A DNA stretch of 64,000 nucleotides from Pedobacter sp. N36a (GTDB taxonomy: Bacteria; Bacteroidota; Bacteroidia; Sphingobacteriales; Sphingobacteriaceae). The translations under genes and the position numbers were made by a program. Positions 62,259 through 64,000 of the stretch are shown in pieces. The notes under the pieces were generated by a model that did not search any database, was not told the DNA's origin, and worked only from the letters and a program-made list of their open reading frames with translations. The first letter of the stretch is position 1; the number at the start of each line of letters is the position of its first letter. The DNA is taken from NCBI RefSeq assembly GCF_014472395.1, contig NZ_JACSZW010000006.1, forward strand, positions 1 through 64,000, given 5' to 3'.

Positions 62259-63029
62259 ATGTCGGTACTGAATTTATTTAATTTAAAAGGTAAAACAGCC
62301 CTGGTTACAGGTTGTAAACGTGGAATTGGAAAAGCAATGGCAGAAGCATTAGCGGAAGCAGGAGCAGATATCATTGGCGTATCCGCCAGTTTGGAGTTGG
62401 AAAACTCTGCAGTGGAGCAATCCGTAAAAGCAGTGGGACGTAATTTCAGCGCCTACCAATGTGATTTTAATGACCGCAGTTCTTTGAAAGCATTCATTGA
62501 AAACGTAAAAACAGCACATCCTGTCATTGATATTCTAGTGAATAATGCAGGAACAATTTTGAGAAAACCAATCGCCGAACATCCAGATGAATACTGGGAT
62601 GAGGTGATCGCGGTGAATCAAACGGCACCATTTATACTGACCCGTGAGATCGGAAAAGAAATGATTTTGAGAGGATCAGGAAAAGTAATCTTCACGGCTT
62701 CTTTGCTGACTTTCCAGGGCGGGATTACAGTTCCTGGTTATGCAGCTAGTAAAGGTGCTGTAGGCCAGTTAACCAAAGCTTTTGCGAACGAATGGGCCAG
62801 CAAAGGGGTCAATGTAAATGCGATTGCACCAGGCTATATTTCTACAGACAATACCACTGCTTTAAGGGCAGATGAAGATAGAAGTCGTTCGATTATGGAA
62901 CGTATTCCTGCAGGAAGATGGGGAGAAGCGGCAGACTTTAAAGGACCAACCGTATTCCTGGCTTCTGAAGCTTCAAACTATATGCATGGGACAGTGATGA
63001 CGGTTGATGGTGGATGGATGGGGAGGTAA
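62259..63029 (+). CDS. kduD: SDR-family 2-deoxy-D-gluconate/KDG dehydrogenase (KduD-like)
   Basis: A 256-residue short-chain dehydrogenase. The cofactor-binding motif is TGCKRGIGKAMAEALAEAGA (18-37), then LVNNAG, and the catalytic YxxxK in PGYAASKGA. The C-terminus WMGR is usual for KduD. After KduI it would reduce DKII to 2-keto-3-deoxygluconate using NAD(P)H. It starts 26 bases after the DUF4861 gene and its stop codon is one base before the sulfatase ATG. Confidence 0.9.
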   Translation: MSVLNLFNLKGKTALVTGCKRGIGKAMAEALAEAGADIIGVSASLELENSAVEQSVKAVGRNFSAYQCDFNDRSSLKAFIENVKTAHPVIDILVNNAGTILRKPIAEHPDEYWDEVIAVNQTAPFILTREIGKEMILRGSGKVIFTASLLTFQGGITVPGYAASKGAVGQLTKAFANEWASKGVNVNAIAPGYISTDNTTALRADEDRSRSIMERIPAGRWGEAADFKGPTVFLASEASNYMHGTVMTVDGGWMGR

Positions 63030-63030
63030 A

Positions 63031-64000
63031 ATGAAAGAATATAATCTATTCCGGCTGCTCTTCCTATGGGGCAGCCCATTTTTATGTATTTCGCTGAATG
63101 CGAATGCCCAGCAAAAGAAAAATGACCGCCCAAATGTGATCATCATCAACATGGATGATATGGGCTATGGAGACACGGAACCTTATGGGATGACCGGTAT
63201 TCCAACGCCAAACTTTAATAAGGCAGCCTCCGAAGGGATGCGCCTCACACATTTCAATGCCGCACAGGCAGTCTGCAGTCCATCCCGGGCAGCACTGCTC
63301 ACCGGATGTTACCCAAACAGGTTAAGCCTGGCCCATGCTTTAAGTCCGGAAGCAAAAACTGCATTAAACACTTCTGAAGAAACCATTGCCTCCATCCTGA
63401 AAAAAGCAGGATACAAGACTGCTATGCTCGGAAAATGGCACCTGGGTTCAAAAGCACCATTTCTGCCCACCTATTTTGGCTTTGATCGCTTTTATGGGAT
63501 CCCTTATTCCCATGACATGTGGCCCGTTGGTTACGACGGGAAACCATTGGATTCTTCGACTTACAGAGGAAGATACCCGAGATTGCCTATCCTAAGCGGG
63601 GAAAAGGTGGTTGCTTATAATGACAACCTGGAAGATCAGGGGAAATTAACTGGCACTTTCACTAAGAAAGCAGTAGCGTTTATTACGGATCATCAGAAAG
63701 ATCCTTTCTTTTTATACCTGGCACAGCCCATGCCTCATGTGCCTTTGGCAGCTTCAAAAGCTTTCAAAGGAAAGAGTGAACTGGGCGTTTTTGGTGATGT
63801 GATCATGGAATTAGACTGGTCAATTGGAGAAATTATGAAAACGCTGGACCAGTATAAATTATCGGAAAACACGATTTTGATCATTACCAGCGACAATGGG
63901 CCATGGCTCAATTTTGGCGACAATGCAGGTTCTTCCGGAGGTTTTCGTGAGGGAAAAGGAACGGCATGGGATGGAGGAACACGTGTTCCTTGTCTGATCA
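63031..64000 (+). CDS. Type I sulfatase (partial, runs off window)
   Basis: The first 323 codons are visible; the frame stays open to the window edge. A signal peptide (FRLLFLWGSPFLCISLNANA) is followed by the sulfatase fold beginning RPNVIIINMDDMGYGD (metal-binding Asp pair). The formylglycine site is CSPSRAALLTG (C82), preceded by TPNFNKAASEG. KWHLG and SDNGPW are further family motifs. It is exported and should remove sulfate from the glycan handled by this locus. Maturation needs a formylglycine-generating (anSME-type) enzyme that is not seen here. The ATG is one base after the kduD stop. Confidence 0.93.
   Translation, partial: MKEYNLFRLLFLWGSPFLCISLNANAQQKKNDRPNVIIINMDDMGYGDTEPYGMTGIPTPNFNKAASEGMRLTHFNAAQAVCSPSRAALLTGCYPNRLSLAHALSPEAKTALNTSEETIASILKKAGYKTAMLGKWHLGSKAPFLPTYFGFDRFYGIPYSHDMWPVGYDGKPLDSSTYRGRYPRLPILSGEKVVAYNDNLEDQGKLTGTFTKKAVAFITDHQKDPFFLYLAQPMPHVPLAASKAFKGKSELGVFGDVIMELDWSIGEIMKTLDQYKLSENTILIITSDNGPWLNFGDNAGSSGGFREGKGTAWDGGTRVPCLI

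Noticed and set aside
1-64000. CRISPR array, rRNA or prophage
   Set aside because: No regular spaced repeats, no ribosomal RNA stretches and no phage structural genes were seen in the window.

Overview
The window looks like chromosome of a Bacteroidota bacterium, most likely Sphingobacteriaceae and close to Pedobacter. The evidence is SusC/SusD outer-membrane glycan uptake, LacI- and AraC-controlled carbohydrate loci, many PAS-type sensor kinases, Bacteroidota-style promoters (TAnnTTTG -7 boxes with little Shine-Dalgarno signal), AT-rich DNA, and proteins that read like Pedobacter homologues. No rRNA, CRISPR array or intact prophage was seen.

Layout. 1-135: 5' end of an ISAon1-type transposase. 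365-3747: a housekeeping block (rnhA, fbp, YfcE-like phosphodiesterase, TrmN6-like methyltransferase) bracketed by two identical tRNA-His(GTG) genes in opposite orientation. 3748-5900: remains of a mobile element at the 3' end of the right tRNA-His, with a truncated, stop-interrupted serine recombinase, a lipoprotein gene and gene debris. A displaced copy of the tRNA-His terminator marks its far end. 6761-23197: a polysaccharide utilization locus for a beta-N-acetylhexosamine-containing glycan (LacI regulator, FucP/NagP-type transporter, CBM9-like protein, GH16, SusC, SusD, a fasciclin/DNRLRE/CSPG-repeat lipoprotein, two GH20 enzymes, nagA, nagB). Three operator-like copies of TCGTGTACGTnnnCGT link its transcription units. 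23332-26274: membrane-anchored AraC regulator, gene debris, NRAMP-related transporter. 26670-34745: purL, then a tight pepE-pxpB-pxpC-pxpA-YcsG-like transporter operon for aspartyl dipeptide and 5-oxoproline use. 34756-46622: MarR/GNAT pair with a palindromic operator, a free-standing RluA N-terminal domain, a hybrid sensor kinase, a predicted protein-kinase-like protein, tandem AraC paralogues, a UbiA-like/methyltransferase pair and several unknowns. 46888-54821: two PAS sensor kinases (one with no ATPase domain), pirin, three GNATs (one internally deleted), a choice-of-anchor-I lipoprotein. 54829-57552: lutABC lactate oxidation operon. 57749-64000: LacI-controlled uronate/glycosaminoglycan-type operon (GH88, kduI, DUF4861, kduD, sulfatase running off the edge).

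How it fits together. The first carbohydrate locus should bind and cut a GlcNAc-containing glycan at the surface, trim it with two hexosaminidases, import GlcNAc, and (after a kinase that is not in this window) convert it by NagA and NagB to fructose-6-phosphate. The last locus should desulfate glycan fragments, release unsaturated uronate with GH88, and pass it through KduI and KduD toward 2-keto-3-deoxygluconate. The points most worth a second look are the inverted tRNA-His pair with its element scar, the shared LacI operator motif, the kinase-like protein at 39128-40171, the lone RluA N-terminal domain, two NRAMP-family transporters lacking the usual metal-binding residues, and several cleanly visible gene decays. 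All functional calls rest on reading the sequence and remembered family motifs; no database search was run.
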